The notes beneath the pieces were generated by a model. The model was not told the DNA's origin and did no database searches. It saw only the letters and a program-made list of their open reading frames with translations. Position numbers and translations under genes: made by a program. From Clostridia bacterium (GTDB lineage: Bacteria > Bacillota > Clostridia > Christensenellales > CAG-138), in contig JAUNJX010000001.1 in the NCBI GenBank assembly GCA_030533005.1, positions 1 to 38,164 on the forward strand: a stretch of 38,164 nucleotides of DNA, written 5' to 3'. The number at the start of each line of letters is the position of its first letter. Within the stretch, counting starts at the first letter, position 1. Shown here one piece after another: positions 14,846 to 23,208 of this stretch.

Positions 14846-15667
14846 CTAACCTTGCGGCGTGCGCGCCTGGAGCGTAAGCTGCAGCGAAACGCCGACCTCC
14901 CGCACCTTGAAGCGCGCGCAAAGCGCAGCCTTCACGGCAAGCGATGTACAGTGGCAGGGGTAGAGCGCGGCGAGCCCAAGGCGCTGTAGCTCGTCCATCA
15001 CCGCAAGAAAGGCGTCGTCCGCTTCAAACAGGTGCATGCCGCCTAAGTAGCCCGAAAGCGGCGCGCCCAACAGCGCCTTTGTGTACGCGGCGATGTTGCA
15101 TACGCCGCTGTGCGCGCAGCCCGCGACGAGGAATGTGCCATCCTCAACGGTCAGCGCGAGCGCTGTATCGTCCGCAAGCGCGTCGGGCGTCCAGACGCCG
15201 CCTGATCGCGTTTCGCCCACGCTCCGCTGCGATTCAAATTCGTATCGGCGGGGGATCTCGCCTAAAAAACATACATGCTCGCTGATCCATTGCGGCGCTT
15301 TTCCAATATGTTTTTCGACCTGCGGAGGCAGCGCGTCTATACGAAGCGGCGAGCCGACAGAAAGCCCGCCATCCCGCTTGGGCAAGAACGCATGGGGATG
15401 TGCATACAGGCGCACAGGCTGCGAAAAAGCAGCGAAAAACGCGGGCAGGCCGCCGGTGTGGTCGTTGTGTCCGTGCGAGAGCGCGACGTCTGTCACACGC
15501 GAAAGGTCAATGTCCATGCGGCGCGCGTTTTCCATGAATACGTCGGAATAGCCCGCGTCAAAGAGGATCGTGCGCGCCCCGTCCTCGATCAGGCAGGAAA
15601 AAGCGGGTTCGCCTAAGTAATAGCGGTCAATATAGGTGAAGTTGTCGCAAAGCAGCGTCAGGCGCAT
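14846..15667 (-). CDS. Metallo-beta-lactamase-fold hydrolase, COG1237-like
   Basis: A 273-residue protein with the metal site motif SHGHNDHTGG (His65, His67, Asp69, His70) and a second ligand region in VAGCAHSGVCNIAAYTKALLG, followed by YLGGMHL. This pattern is that of COG1237, which includes proteins annotated as 7,8-dihydropterin-6-yl-methyl-4-(beta-D-ribofuranosyl)aminobenzene 5'-phosphate synthase; most bacterial members have no proven substrate. ATG 15667 overlaps the M20 gene end by ten bases, with GGAG upstream, so the two are translationally coupled. No signal peptide, hence cytosolic. Confidence 0.85.
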   Translation of the reverse strand: MRLTLLCDNFTYIDRYYLGEPAFSCLIEDGARTILFDAGYSDVFMENARRMDIDLSRVTDVALSHGHNDHTGGLPAFFAAFSQPVRLYAHPHAFLPKRDGGLSVGSPLRIDALPPQVEKHIGKAPQWISEHVCFLGEIPRRYEFESQRSVGETRSGGVWTPDALADDTALALTVEDGTFLVAGCAHSGVCNIAAYTKALLGAPLSGYLGGMHLFEADDAFLAVMDELQRLGLAALYPCHCTSLAVKAALCARFKVREVGVSLQLTLQARTPQG

Positions 15668-16878
15668 GATGGGCTCCTTTCCGGCAGATTTTCGCGCGTG
15701 CCGTCGAGAAGCTTCCGCAGCATATCAAGCTCAAACTGTACCCCGCGCGGCAGCGCGCTTTCGTCCATGCGATAGCGTGGGTTGTGATGCGGCATGTCGC
15801 AGCCGCCCGCCGCCGTGCGCGTTCCCAGCTCCACAAAAAAGCCGGGCGCGTCCGCGAGAAAATAGGAAAAATCCTCACCGGGCGCTACGCACGCGATGTC
15901 CAGTATGCCTTCCTCGCCAAAGCGGTCATGGAGGACGGAACGGGCGAGCGTGGTCAGCGCCGCGTCGTTAAAGACGGAGGGATAGCCCGCCGTCCATTCC
16001 ATTTGCGCCCGCGTTCCCGTGGACATGGCTACGCCCTCCGTGATGCGGCGTATCTCCGCTTCCATATGAGCGCGGGTCTGGGGGCTGAATGAGCGTATCG
16101 TACCGGAGAGTTGTGCTTCGTCCGGAATGATGTTGTAGCTTGCGCCCGAGACGAATTTGCATACCGACAGCACAGCAGGGTCGGTTGCGCCCACGCGGCG
16201 GGAAACCACGGTTTGCAGCGACAGCACGAGCTGCGCGCCCGCGACGACCGGGTCGATGCATTGCTCGGGCAGGGCGCAGTGTCCGCCGCGCCCCGTAAGG
16301 ATAACGTCAAATCGATCCACGTTGGCGGTAAGCGGGCCGCCCTTTATGCCGAACACGCCCGTCGGGTAAGCGCTGGAAAGATGCAGCCCCAGCAGCGCGT
16401 CCAAACCCTTGGACGCCCCCGCGCGGTACAGCTCGATCGCCCCGCCGGGCGGCAGCTCCTCCGCGTGTTGGAATATCAGCCGCGCTTCGCCGCAAAAGCT
16501 GCCGCGGCTTTGTGATAGCAGCTTGGCTACGCTTAGGAGCATGGCGGTGTGCCCGTCGTGCCCGCAGGCGTGCATGACGCCCGGGTTTTGTGAGAGGAAG
16601 GGCAGGTCGTTATCCTCCGCGATGGGCAGCGCGTCGATGTCCGCGCGAACGGCGACAGCGGCGGGCTTGCCCGGCTTGCTGCCGAAGATATGCGCGACCA
16701 GACCCGTCTTTGTGGGGCGGTCGATATCGGTTATGCCCAGCGCACGAAGCTGCGCTTCAATAAACGCGGTGGTTTCATGCTCCGCAAAGGACAGCTCCGG
16801 CCTTTGGTGCAGGGCGCGGCGGCAGGCCGTCAGCTCCTCCGCAACGGCGCGTACCTCTGTGCTTAGGGTATTGTGCAT
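15658..16878 (-). CDS. M20 family metallo-amidohydrolase (hippurate/aminobenzoyl-glutamate hydrolase type)
   Basis: A 406-residue amidohydrolase of the M20D peptidase branch, which cleaves N-acyl or aminobenzoyl amino acids. The metal-binding HACGHDGH (103-110, with ligand cysteine 105) and HAEE (138-141, catalytic glutamate) are intact, as is the C-terminal GEDFSYF region with its late histidine (MPHHNPRY). A dimerisation domain sits at about residues 190-300. ATG 16878 is chosen because AAAGGAG is seven bases upstream; earlier codons lack a ribosome site. It lies 11 bases after the dehydrogenase gene stop. The natural amide substrate is unknown. Confidence 0.9.
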   Translation of the reverse strand: MHNTLSTEVRAVAEELTACRRALHQRPELSFAEHETTAFIEAQLRALGITDIDRPTKTGLVAHIFGSKPGKPAAVAVRADIDALPIAEDNDLPFLSQNPGVMHACGHDGHTAMLLSVAKLLSQSRGSFCGEARLIFQHAEELPPGGAIELYRAGASKGLDALLGLHLSSAYPTGVFGIKGGPLTANVDRFDVILTGRGGHCALPEQCIDPVVAGAQLVLSLQTVVSRRVGATDPAVLSVCKFVSGASYNIIPDEAQLSGTIRSFSPQTRAHMEAEIRRITEGVAMSTGTRAQMEWTAGYPSVFNDAALTTLARSVLHDRFGEEGILDIACVAPGEDFSYFLADAPGFFVELGTRTAAGGCDMPHHNPRYRMDESALPRGVQFELDMLRKLLDGTRENLPERSPSCA

Positions 16879-16889
16879 GGCTTTCTCCT

Positions 16890-17942
16890 TTATCGCTCGT
16901 AAGGGGTGATGACCCACTTGATGCAGCCGTCCCGCATGCTTTCAAAGGTGCGGTAGCCCGTAAGCACGTCGTTGAGCGGCGCGCGGTGGGTAAGCAGGCA
17001 GCTTGTGTCCAGCCGCCCTGCTTCGATGAGCCGCAATATGTCGCCGCAGGCGTTTGCGTGCACGCCGCCCGTTTTAAAGGTAAGGTTTTTGCCGTACATC
17101 AGGTGCAGCGGCAGGCTTTGCGCCTCCGGATAGAGGGCGACGAGCACGACGATGGCGCTTGGCCGCGCGATGCGCCATGCCATCTCAAAGGTATCTTTTG
17201 CACCCGCGACCTCGAACACGCGATCCGCGCCGCGCCCTTCCGTAAGCGCTTGAAGCCGCGCCTCCACATCGTCGCGCGCGGGGTTGAGCGCTATATCGCA
17301 AAGACCGTTTGCGCGGGCAAGGGAAAGGCGTTCGTCGTTTACGTCGATGGCGACGATACAGGCGGGCGAATAGAGCCGCGCGCACATCATCGTGCAAAGC
17401 CCCGTGGGTCCCGCGCCCAATACGGCAACGGTGGAAGCAGGCTCGATCTCCCCGATCTGCGCGGCCCAGTAGCCCGTGGAGAGCACGTCGCCTACAAGCA
17501 GCGCGTCCTCGTCGCTAACCGTATCGGGAATCGGATGCAGCCCCTGATCCGCAAGCGGCACGCGCACGAATTCCGCCTGACATCCGTCGATGCGGCAGCC
17601 GAGCTCCCAGCCGCCCTTTTCACAGTTATTCACAAACCCCCGGCGGCAATAGAAGCAGTCGCCGCAGAAGGTTTCCACGTTGACTGCCACGCGTTCTCCT
17701 ACGCGGCACTTTTTGACGCCCGTGCCGACTTGGGTGACGACGCCCACAAATTCATGCCCGAGTATGACGCCCTCCTTGGCGCGTGGCACGCTGCCGTGCA
17801 GGATATGCAGGTCGCTCGAACATATGGTCGAGCGGGTCACGCGCACGATCGCGTCCTCGGGTGCAAGGATCTTGGGCATGGGTCGGTCAACAAGCCCGAG
17901 CTGCTCTTTTCCACGGTACACGACCGCTTTCATCGTATCCAT
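16890..17942 (-). CDS. Zinc-dependent medium-chain alcohol/polyol dehydrogenase
   Basis: A 350-residue NAD(P)-dependent dehydrogenase of the MDR superfamily. The catalytic zinc ligands are Cys41 (STICSSDLH) and His63-Glu64 (GHE). The structural zinc loop is Cys93, Cys96, Cys99 and Cys107 (CGDCFYCRRGFVNNC). The Rossmann motif is VLGAGPTG at about residue 173, and the acidic cofactor selector at the end of the second strand is VAIDVN, suggesting NAD. It is closest in feel to threonine/sorbitol/formaldehyde dehydrogenase-like members. ATG 17942 has AGGTGG eight bases upstream. In the operon it stands between the flavodoxin-fold oxidoreductase and the amidohydrolase. Substrate unknown. Confidence 0.9.
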   Translation of the reverse strand: MDTMKAVVYRGKEQLGLVDRPMPKILAPEDAIVRVTRSTICSSDLHILHGSVPRAKEGVILGHEFVGVVTQVGTGVKKCRVGERVAVNVETFCGDCFYCRRGFVNNCEKGGWELGCRIDGCQAEFVRVPLADQGLHPIPDTVSDEDALLVGDVLSTGYWAAQIGEIEPASTVAVLGAGPTGLCTMMCARLYSPACIVAIDVNDERLSLARANGLCDIALNPARDDVEARLQALTEGRGADRVFEVAGAKDTFEMAWRIARPSAIVVLVALYPEAQSLPLHLMYGKNLTFKTGGVHANACGDILRLIEAGRLDTSCLLTHRAPLNDVLTGYRTFESMRDGCIKWVITPYER

Positions 17943-17962
17943 ACAAAAACCACCTCTGCTGC

Positions 17963-18553
17963 TTAAAATTCCGCCGCCAGCATGTCTGCGTCAACATAGG
18001 CGCGCGCGAGGATGGTATCCGGCGCCTCAAGCCCCAGATCCAGCCCCTCCGCCGCGACGCAGTCGAATCGCGGTATACCGAAAAACGCGCACATCGCTTC
18101 TATGTAGCGTGCGCCCTGCTCAAGAGGCGTGCCCTCGTAGCAGCCGCCCCGCGTGGTGATGTAGCAGAGCCTCTCCGCGCGGCAGACGCCCGCGCAGCCC
18201 GATGCGTCGCACCGGAAGGTGACGCCGTCCACGGAGATGTTCTCTATGTAGATTTTCAGCAGCGCCGGAAAGGAGAGATCCCAGAAGGGCGCTGCGATCA
18301 GCACGCGATCCGCGCGCTGGAACTGGTGCGCGTAGCGAAAGCGCGGATGATCGAGCGCGGTGGCTGCAAGCAGGCGTTCGCGCTGCGCAAAGAAGCCGTC
18401 TGAAAAAGGAGAGAGATTTTCGTCCATCAGGCACAGCTTTTCTACGCTGTATTCGCCGCGCGCTTCCACGGCGGCAAGAAAACGCTCCGCGAGCAGGCGC
18501 GTCCGAGAATCCTCACGGCGGATGCAGCAATCGATGTACAAAAGCGTTTTCAT
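17963..18553 (-). CDS. Flavodoxin-fold NAD(P)H oxidoreductase (azoreductase/NQO-like)
   Basis: A 196-residue protein of the Flavodoxin_2 group, which includes FMN-dependent NADH azoreductases and quinone reductases. It begins KTLLYIDCCIRREDSRTRLLAERFL, the phosphate-binding first loop with SxTR-like residues; then VLIAAPFWDLSFPALLKIYIENISVDGVTF, the typical P-x-W-N/D-x-S-x-P flavin segment; then LCYITTRGGCYEG. ATG 18553 overlaps the kinase gene stop as ATGA, with GGAGG ten bases upstream. Probably cytosolic with FMN or FAD. Its role in this operon is unknown; it could recycle nicotinamide cofactor for the adjacent dehydrogenase or reduce a xenobiotic. Confidence 0.82.
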   Translation of the reverse strand: MKTLLYIDCCIRREDSRTRLLAERFLAAVEARGEYSVEKLCLMDENLSPFSDGFFAQRERLLAATALDHPRFRYAHQFQRADRVLIAAPFWDLSFPALLKIYIENISVDGVTFRCDASGCAGVCRAERLCYITTRGGCYEGTPLEQGARYIEAMCAFFGIPRFDCVAAEGLDLGLEAPDTILARAYVDADMLAAEF

Positions 18554-19470
18554 AGCGTTTTCGCCTCCGGTACGGCCAGTGTGCCGTTTCGCAGCGCCTC
18601 GTCCACTTCGTCGCGCCGCGGCACGGAATCCGACGCGCCCGGGCGCGTTACGCACAGCGCGGACGCGGCGGTCGCAAGCCGCAGGGAATCCTGGACGGAA
18701 AGGGCGTTGAGCATACCGTACAGGAAATAGCCAGAAAAGGTGTCGCCGGCGGCTGTGGTGTCCACCGCGCGCACGTCGCATGCGCCGATCATCGCGCCCC
18801 TGCCGCTGCGCGTAAATAGTGCGCCGCGCTTGCCCAGCGTTAAAAGTATGCCGCAGCGCGGATAACGTTTAGCAAGTATAGGCAGTATGTCCTCGTCGCG
18901 CTCGCAGTTTGCGATGGCGCGACCCTCGTTTTCGTTTACGATCAGGTAGTCAATCAGCTCCAAGGGATATTCCCGTATCGCTTCATCCATGGGGGCCGCG
19001 TTGAAGGCGACGAGCAAACCGCGTGCTTTTGCCTCCCGCATGATCGTGCCGACGAGATTCACCTCGTTTTGGAGCAGCACCAAGCCCTCGCTGCCGAACG
19101 CGTCCAGCGTTTGTTGTATCTGCGTTTTGGTAAGCGCGCGGTTGGCGCCGCCGTAGAGCAGGATGCGGTTTTGCCCCGCGTCGTCCACCTCGATGATGGC
19201 GTGGCCTGAAACGGTATCGGCGGGCAGCAGCAGGGCGGTGTCCACGCCGTTTTCCGCGAGCTTATCTCGAAGCATTTGGCCGTCGGTGCCAAGCAGCCCC
19301 GCGTGCAGCACCGTGTTGCCCGCGCGCGCGGCCGCGATGGACTGGTTGAGCCCCTTGCCGCCGCAGTTGACCATCAGGCTTTTGGTGGGTTTGGTCTCGC
19401 CCGGCTGTACGAAGCGATCCACGCGGTACACATAGTCGATATTCATGGAGCCGTAATTCAATATACGCAT
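18550..19470 (-). CDS. Ribokinase-like PfkB-family sugar kinase
   Basis: A 306-residue PfkB carbohydrate kinase. It has GSMNIDYVYRV at the N-terminus, GGKGLNQSIAAARAG (substrate loop, about residues 37-51), GRDG-like GTDGQML, and the C-terminal anion-hole motif DTTAAGDTFSGYFL with the catalytic aspartate. The GGKGxNQ form is characteristic of ribokinase, which phosphorylates D-ribose at O5. ATG 19470 has AAAGGA upstream. It is the first gene of a six-gene reverse operon and is divergent from the nucleoside phosphorylase. Ribose released by the nearby nucleoside hydrolases would be a natural substrate; another pentose or nucleoside cannot be excluded. Confidence 0.85.
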   Translation of the reverse strand: MRILNYGSMNIDYVYRVDRFVQPGETKPTKSLMVNCGGKGLNQSIAAARAGNTVLHAGLLGTDGQMLRDKLAENGVDTALLLPADTVSGHAIIEVDDAGQNRILLYGGANRALTKTQIQQTLDAFGSEGLVLLQNEVNLVGTIMREAKARGLLVAFNAAPMDEAIREYPLELIDYLIVNENEGRAIANCERDEDILPILAKRYPRCGILLTLGKRGALFTRSGRGAMIGACDVRAVDTTAAGDTFSGYFLYGMLNALSVQDSLRLATAASALCVTRPGASDSVPRRDEVDEALRNGTLAVPEAKTL

Positions 19471-19565
19471 GCTGGAGAGTTCCTTTCATTCGCGGTTGAA
19501 AAACGCGCAGGGATTGTGTAAACTTACGATAATAGATATTTTATCACAAAATAAGGATGGTCGAT
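19471..19565. promoter_or_regulatory. Divergent promoter region between the kinase operon and the nucleoside phosphorylase
   Basis: An AT-rich 95-base spacer. Forward: TTGTGT (19514-19519), 17 bp, TATTTT (19537-19542). Reverse: TTGTGA (19544-19549) followed 17 bp later by a poor TAAGTT. The repeat GATAA (19528-19532) with TTATC (19541-19545), eight bases apart, lies at the centre and may be an operator shared by both directions. The elements are weak, so the exact start sites are uncertain. Confidence 0.4.
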
Positions 19566-20303
19566 ATGGGCGCTTTACAAGCACATCTTTGTCTGGATGA
19601 TTCCCTTTCTATCCGCGCAGCACTTCTGCCGGGCGATCCGGCGCGGATCGATCGCATCAAGCCGTTTTTGCAAAACGCGCGGGAGCTTGCCTGCAACCGC
19701 GAATTCCGCAGCGTGGCGGGCGAATATAAGGGCGTGCCGGTGCTGGCTGTATCGACGGGCATCGGCGGTGCTTCCGCGGGGATCGCGGTGGAGGAGCTGC
19801 ACAACATCGGCGTGGATACCATGATCCGCATCGGCAGCTGCGGCAGCTTGCAGCCGCAGGTGAAGCTGGGGGATCTGATCCTCGTTTCTGGCGCTGTGCG
19901 CGACGACGGCGCGTCCAAGACCTACATCGACGCGGTCTATCCCGCCGTGCCGGATTTTGCGCTGCTGACAAGCTGCGTCAATGCCGCCAAAGCGCGCGGC
20001 TACGCGTATCATGTAGGCGTGGCGCGCAGCCACGACAGCTTTTATACAGACGGGCAGGAGGCCATTTCCGCTTACTGGGCGGCGCGCGGCGTGCTCGGCT
20101 GCGACATGGAAAGCGCGGCGCTCTTTGTTATCGGCGCCCTGCGCGGCGTGCGTACGGCGGCGATCCTCAACAACGTGGTCGAATGCGGGCAGGATACCGC
20201 CCAAAGCATAGGGGATTACGCGGGCGGCGAAAATCTTGCCATGCGGGGCGAGGAGAACGAGATACTTACAGCGCTGGACGCGCTTGCCGAAAGCTGCGGC
20301 TGA
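19566..20303 (+). CDS. Nucleoside phosphorylase (uridine/purine phosphorylase family)
   Basis: Cleaves a nucleoside with phosphate into base and ribose 1-phosphate. The 245-residue protein has the NP-I family pattern: LLPGDPARIDRI near residues 19-30 (phosphate loop), VSTGIGGASAGIAVEEL, RIGSCGSLQP (phosphate and base site) and CDMESAALF at about 180 with the ribose-binding Met-Glu. These fit the hexameric uridine phosphorylase/DeoD branch; base preference is not readable. ATG 19566 is chosen over ATG 19557 because AAGGA is eight bases upstream of the former and too close to the latter. It stands alone before a strong terminator and faces the nucleoside hydrolase operon. Confidence 0.9.
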   Translation: MGALQAHLCLDDSLSIRAALLPGDPARIDRIKPFLQNARELACNREFRSVAGEYKGVPVLAVSTGIGGASAGIAVEELHNIGVDTMIRIGSCGSLQPQVKLGDLILVSGAVRDDGASKTYIDAVYPAVPDFALLTSCVNAAKARGYAYHVGVARSHDSFYTDGQEAISAYWAARGVLGCDMESAALFVIGALRGVRTAAILNNVVECGQDTAQSIGDYAGGENLAMRGEENEILTALDALAESCG

Positions 20304-20336
20304 TAACGCGGCTGACAGCCCCAAAAACGGGAATGC

Positions 20337-20370
20337 AAAAGGAGCGATCAAGAGCAGGATCGCTCCTTTT
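20337..20370 (+). terminator. Bidirectional terminator between nucleoside phosphorylase and hydrolase genes
   Basis: Perfect 13-bp stem AAAAGGAGCGATC (20337-20349) with its complement (20358-20370), eight-base loop, T-run on both strands. It serves two convergent transcription units. Confidence 0.92.
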
Positions 20371-20376
20371 TCTGCA

Positions 20377-21303
20377 TCAATATTGCGCGATGAGCGCCGA
20401 TAGCCGATCCCGGAAGCCCTCACGGTCTACATCTGTCACGATGTAGGCGTTGTGCTCTATCTGCTTGTCGCTGTAGAGATCGGTCACGGTCTTTCCGTAG
20501 GTGAGCGGCCCCTTGGTTTCGATGCGGATGCCCACATGTTCCGTGGTGAACAGCGCGTCCTCCACGGCGTAGAGCACCGCCACGGGGTCGTGCATGCACA
20601 TGCCGGGCAAACCAAGCTTCAAGGAAAAATCAAGCACGCCCTGCGTTACGTCGTGCACGAATTGCCCGACCGCGCCGCCGGTTTTTGCGACCTCGTTGAT
20701 CTCCTCCGGCGTAAGATACGCTTTCATCGTTACGTCGAGGCCGCACATGTACACGGGTACGCCGCTCCGAAATACGATATCGGCGGCTTCCGCGTCCGCG
20801 AAGATATTGAATTCCGCTGCAGGGGTCACGTTGCCGCCCGTACCCGCGCCGCCCATGATCACGATGCGGTGGAGGAGGGAGGGCAGCTCCCTGTATTTGA
20901 TCAACGCGAGCGCGATGTTGGTAAGCGGCCCTATGCCGATGATGGTAAGGGCGCCGCCATGCGCTTTTGCGATCTCATAGATCGCGTCGCAGGCGGGCAG
21001 GGCTTCGATCTGACGATTTCCCACCGGCAGCTCAAGCTCGTTAAGACCATTTTTGCCGTGGATGTAGCTTGCCGTCACCTGCTCGCGCATCAGCGGCACA
21101 GCGGCGCCCCGATACACGGGCACGTCCAAATTTGCCAGCTCCAATACGCGCAGGGCGTTGATCGTGGTTTTTTCAATTTCTGCGTTGCCCGCAACGCTTG
21201 TCACCGCGCACAGCTCGAGCTGCGGCAGCTTTCCGGCCATCAGCAGCGCGATCGCGTCATCCACGCCGGTATCGCAGTCGATGATAACAGGTATGTGCTT
21301 CAT
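20377..21303 (-). CDS. Nucleoside hydrolase (IUNH family), first paralogue
   Basis: Hydrolyses N-ribosidic bonds to give base and ribose. The 308-residue protein has the calcium-binding DCDTGVDDA motif (residues 9-17), then VTSVAGNAEIEKTT, the IIGIGPLTNIALAL segment, the MGGAG strand, AEFNIFADAEAADIV and the late D-P-V-A calcium-site region (MHDPVAVLYA). All key residues for inosine/uridine-type hydrolases appear intact. ATG 21303 overlaps the stop of the second hydrolase as ATGA and has GGAGG upstream. Last gene of the transport operon. Base specificity is unknown. Confidence 0.93.
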   Translation of the reverse strand: MKHIPVIIDCDTGVDDAIALLMAGKLPQLELCAVTSVAGNAEIEKTTINALRVLELANLDVPVYRGAAVPLMREQVTASYIHGKNGLNELELPVGNRQIEALPACDAIYEIAKAHGGALTIIGIGPLTNIALALIKYRELPSLLHRIVIMGGAGTGGNVTPAAEFNIFADAEAADIVFRSGVPVYMCGLDVTMKAYLTPEEINEVAKTGGAVGQFVHDVTQGVLDFSLKLGLPGMCMHDPVAVLYAVEDALFTTEHVGIRIETKGPLTYGKTVTDLYSDKQIEHNAYIVTDVDREGFRDRLSALIAQY

Positions 21304-22247
21304 TTTGCTACCTCCCCGTAGGTCTTGATCGCGTCCACCAGCAGATCGACGAACGCCTGCCGGTCGATGCCTGTAAGCACGGTCGCGTTGGCGGGCTTTT
21401 TGAGCACGCCGAAGCGATCGCCGAGCGTAGCGCCGCGGCAGAAATCGCCGGCTAGCTCGATCTGCACATACATGTCGGTTTTTTGCAGGATCTCCGGGGC
21501 GATCAGCGCCGCTACCGCTACCGCGTCGTGTACCGGCGCGCCGGGGTAGCCCATGCTGCGGTGGAACTGGTAAAAGAAGGCCAGCCAGTCCGCCACCACG
21601 ATGGCTACATGGTTGCCTACGGCGCGGATGCGCGCAAAATCCTCCGGGAACACCAGCGCTTGCTCCGTCACGTCCAGCCCCGCCATGGTGATGGGGACGC
21701 CGCTTTTGAAAACGATGTCCGCGGCCTCCGGATCGACGAGAATGTTGAATTCCGCCGCGGGCGTCCAGTTGCCAAAGGCGATGCCGCCGCCCATCAGCGA
21801 GATGCGCGCGATTTTGGGCTTCAAATCAGGGCGCGAGAGCAGCAAGGAAGCGACATTGGTAAGCGGCCCCGTCGGGACAATCGTCACCGGTTCATCGCTT
21901 TGCTCAAGCACCTGTGCCATAAGCTGGCTCGCGTCGATGGAGAGCGGCTTTTGTGCGGGCTCGGGCAATACGGGACCGTCCAAGCCTGAATTGCCGTGCA
22001 CCGTGGGCGCGATGATGGGTTCACCGATCAAGGGCTTGGTGCGCCCCATGGCCATCGGCGCGTTCAGGCCGACCAGCGCCATAATACGCAGCGCGTTATA
22101 GGTCGTCTTTTCGATGGTCTGGTTGCCGCATACGGAGGTCACGCCGCGAATATCCAGCATGGGGCTGGCGTTGGCCAGCACCCATGCGATCGCGTCGTCG
22201 TGTCCGGGGTCGCCGTCGAGTAAGATGGGAATCGGATGTTTGTTCAT
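21300..22247 (-). CDS. Nucleoside hydrolase (IUNH family), second paralogue
   Basis: A 315-residue relative of its downstream neighbour with its own motif variants: DGDPGHDDAI (11-20, the bacterial RihA/RihB-like form), VTSVCGNQTIEKTT, PTGPLTNVASLLL, MGGG, AEFNILVDPEAADIV and VHDAVAVAAL. The two paralogues are clearly diverged, suggesting different base preferences, for example one for pyrimidine and one for purine ribosides; this is inference. ATG 22247 is preferred over an upstream in-frame start because it opens at the family N-terminus (MNKHPIPILLDGD) and lies seven bases after the permease stop; AGGA is about 11 bases upstream. Confidence 0.93.
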   Translation of the reverse strand: MNKHPIPILLDGDPGHDDAIAWVLANASPMLDIRGVTSVCGNQTIEKTTYNALRIMALVGLNAPMAMGRTKPLIGEPIIAPTVHGNSGLDGPVLPEPAQKPLSIDASQLMAQVLEQSDEPVTIVPTGPLTNVASLLLSRPDLKPKIARISLMGGGIAFGNWTPAAEFNILVDPEAADIVFKSGVPITMAGLDVTEQALVFPEDFARIRAVGNHVAIVVADWLAFFYQFHRSMGYPGAPVHDAVAVAALIAPEILQKTDMYVQIELAGDFCRGATLGDRFGVLKKPANATVLTGIDRQAFVDLLVDAIKTYGEVAK

Positions 22248-22254
22248 ATTGCAT

Positions 22255-23208
22255 TTAATCCTCACTGCCGGATGCGGCACGATGCTTTTTCACCTTGCGC
22301 ATGGTGCTCATAGCATACAGCACAAGGCCAATGACCGTGACCACATATGGAATGAGCGACACGAGATAGCTCGATACGCCCTGCAGACCCGATACTTTGG
22401 TGCGAAGCGCCTGCGCAAGACCGAACAGCAGCGAGGAGAGCATAGCGCCCACGGGTTCGCCGCGTCCCATTGCCTGCGCGGCAAGGGCGATAAAGCCGCG
22501 GCCGGCCACCATGCCGGAGTTCCAGCCCTGCGAATAATACATGGACATGAACGCGCCGCCCAATCCCGCCAGCGCACCGGAGAGCGCGATGGCGATATAC
22601 TTGATCTTGAGCACGGACACGCCCACGCTGGAAGCTGCGTTGGCGTTTTCGCCGACCGCGCGGATGTTCAGACCCAGCGAGGTCTTATACAGCAGCACCC
22701 AGATCGCCCAAACAAGCAGGAACGCCACATAGGTGAGCACCGAATGCCCCGAGAGGATGTCGCCCAGCACAGGGATGCTCTCGATACCGGGGATGTGGAT
22801 CGTGGGAATGAGGATGTTGGGGCTTACAAGCGCCCCGGTGTTGCCGCGCATGCCGGTAAACATGTACAAAAGGAAGATCGTCCCGCCGCCGCCGAGCATA
22901 TTGACGGCGATACCGGCAAGGATGATGTCGGTCTTAAGCTTGAGCGCGAAGAAGCCCATCATGAGCCCCAGCAGCATGCCCACGAGCATCGCGCAAATCA
23001 CGCCGATGATCCAGCTTTGCGTCCAATAGCCCGTCAGGATGCCGAAAAGCGCCGTGATCATCATCGTGCCCTCTAAGCCGATGTTCGTCACGCCCGCCTT
23101 CTCCGCGATCACAGCGCCCAGCGCTGCAAAAAGGATCGGCGCGGTAATGCGAACGACGGAGGCGAGGAAGTCCGCGCTAAATACCATAGAAAGAAGCTGT
23201 TCAAACAT
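22255..23208 (-). CDS. Nucleoside ABC transporter permease, NupQ-like
   Basis: A 317-residue inner-membrane permease of the BPD_transp_2 (branched-chain/ribose type) family, with about eight to nine hydrophobic segments. AEKAGVTNIGLEGTMMITAL is the conserved N-terminal motif of the second permease in BMP-type nucleoside importers (B. subtilis NupQ/YufQ). The coupling region is AVGENANAASSVGVSV. The ATG overlaps the stop of the first permease (TAATG) with GGAGGG eight bases upstream. It forms a heterodimeric channel with that protein. Confidence 0.92.
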   Translation of the reverse strand: MFEQLLSMVFSADFLASVVRITAPILFAALGAVIAEKAGVTNIGLEGTMMITALFGILTGYWTQSWIIGVICAMLVGMLLGLMMGFFALKLKTDIILAGIAVNMLGGGGTIFLLYMFTGMRGNTGALVSPNILIPTIHIPGIESIPVLGDILSGHSVLTYVAFLLVWAIWVLLYKTSLGLNIRAVGENANAASSVGVSVLKIKYIAIALSGALAGLGGAFMSMYYSQGWNSGMVAGRGFIALAAQAMGRGEPVGAMLSSLLFGLAQALRTKVSGLQGVSSYLVSLIPYVVTVIGLVLYAMSTMRKVKKHRAASGSED

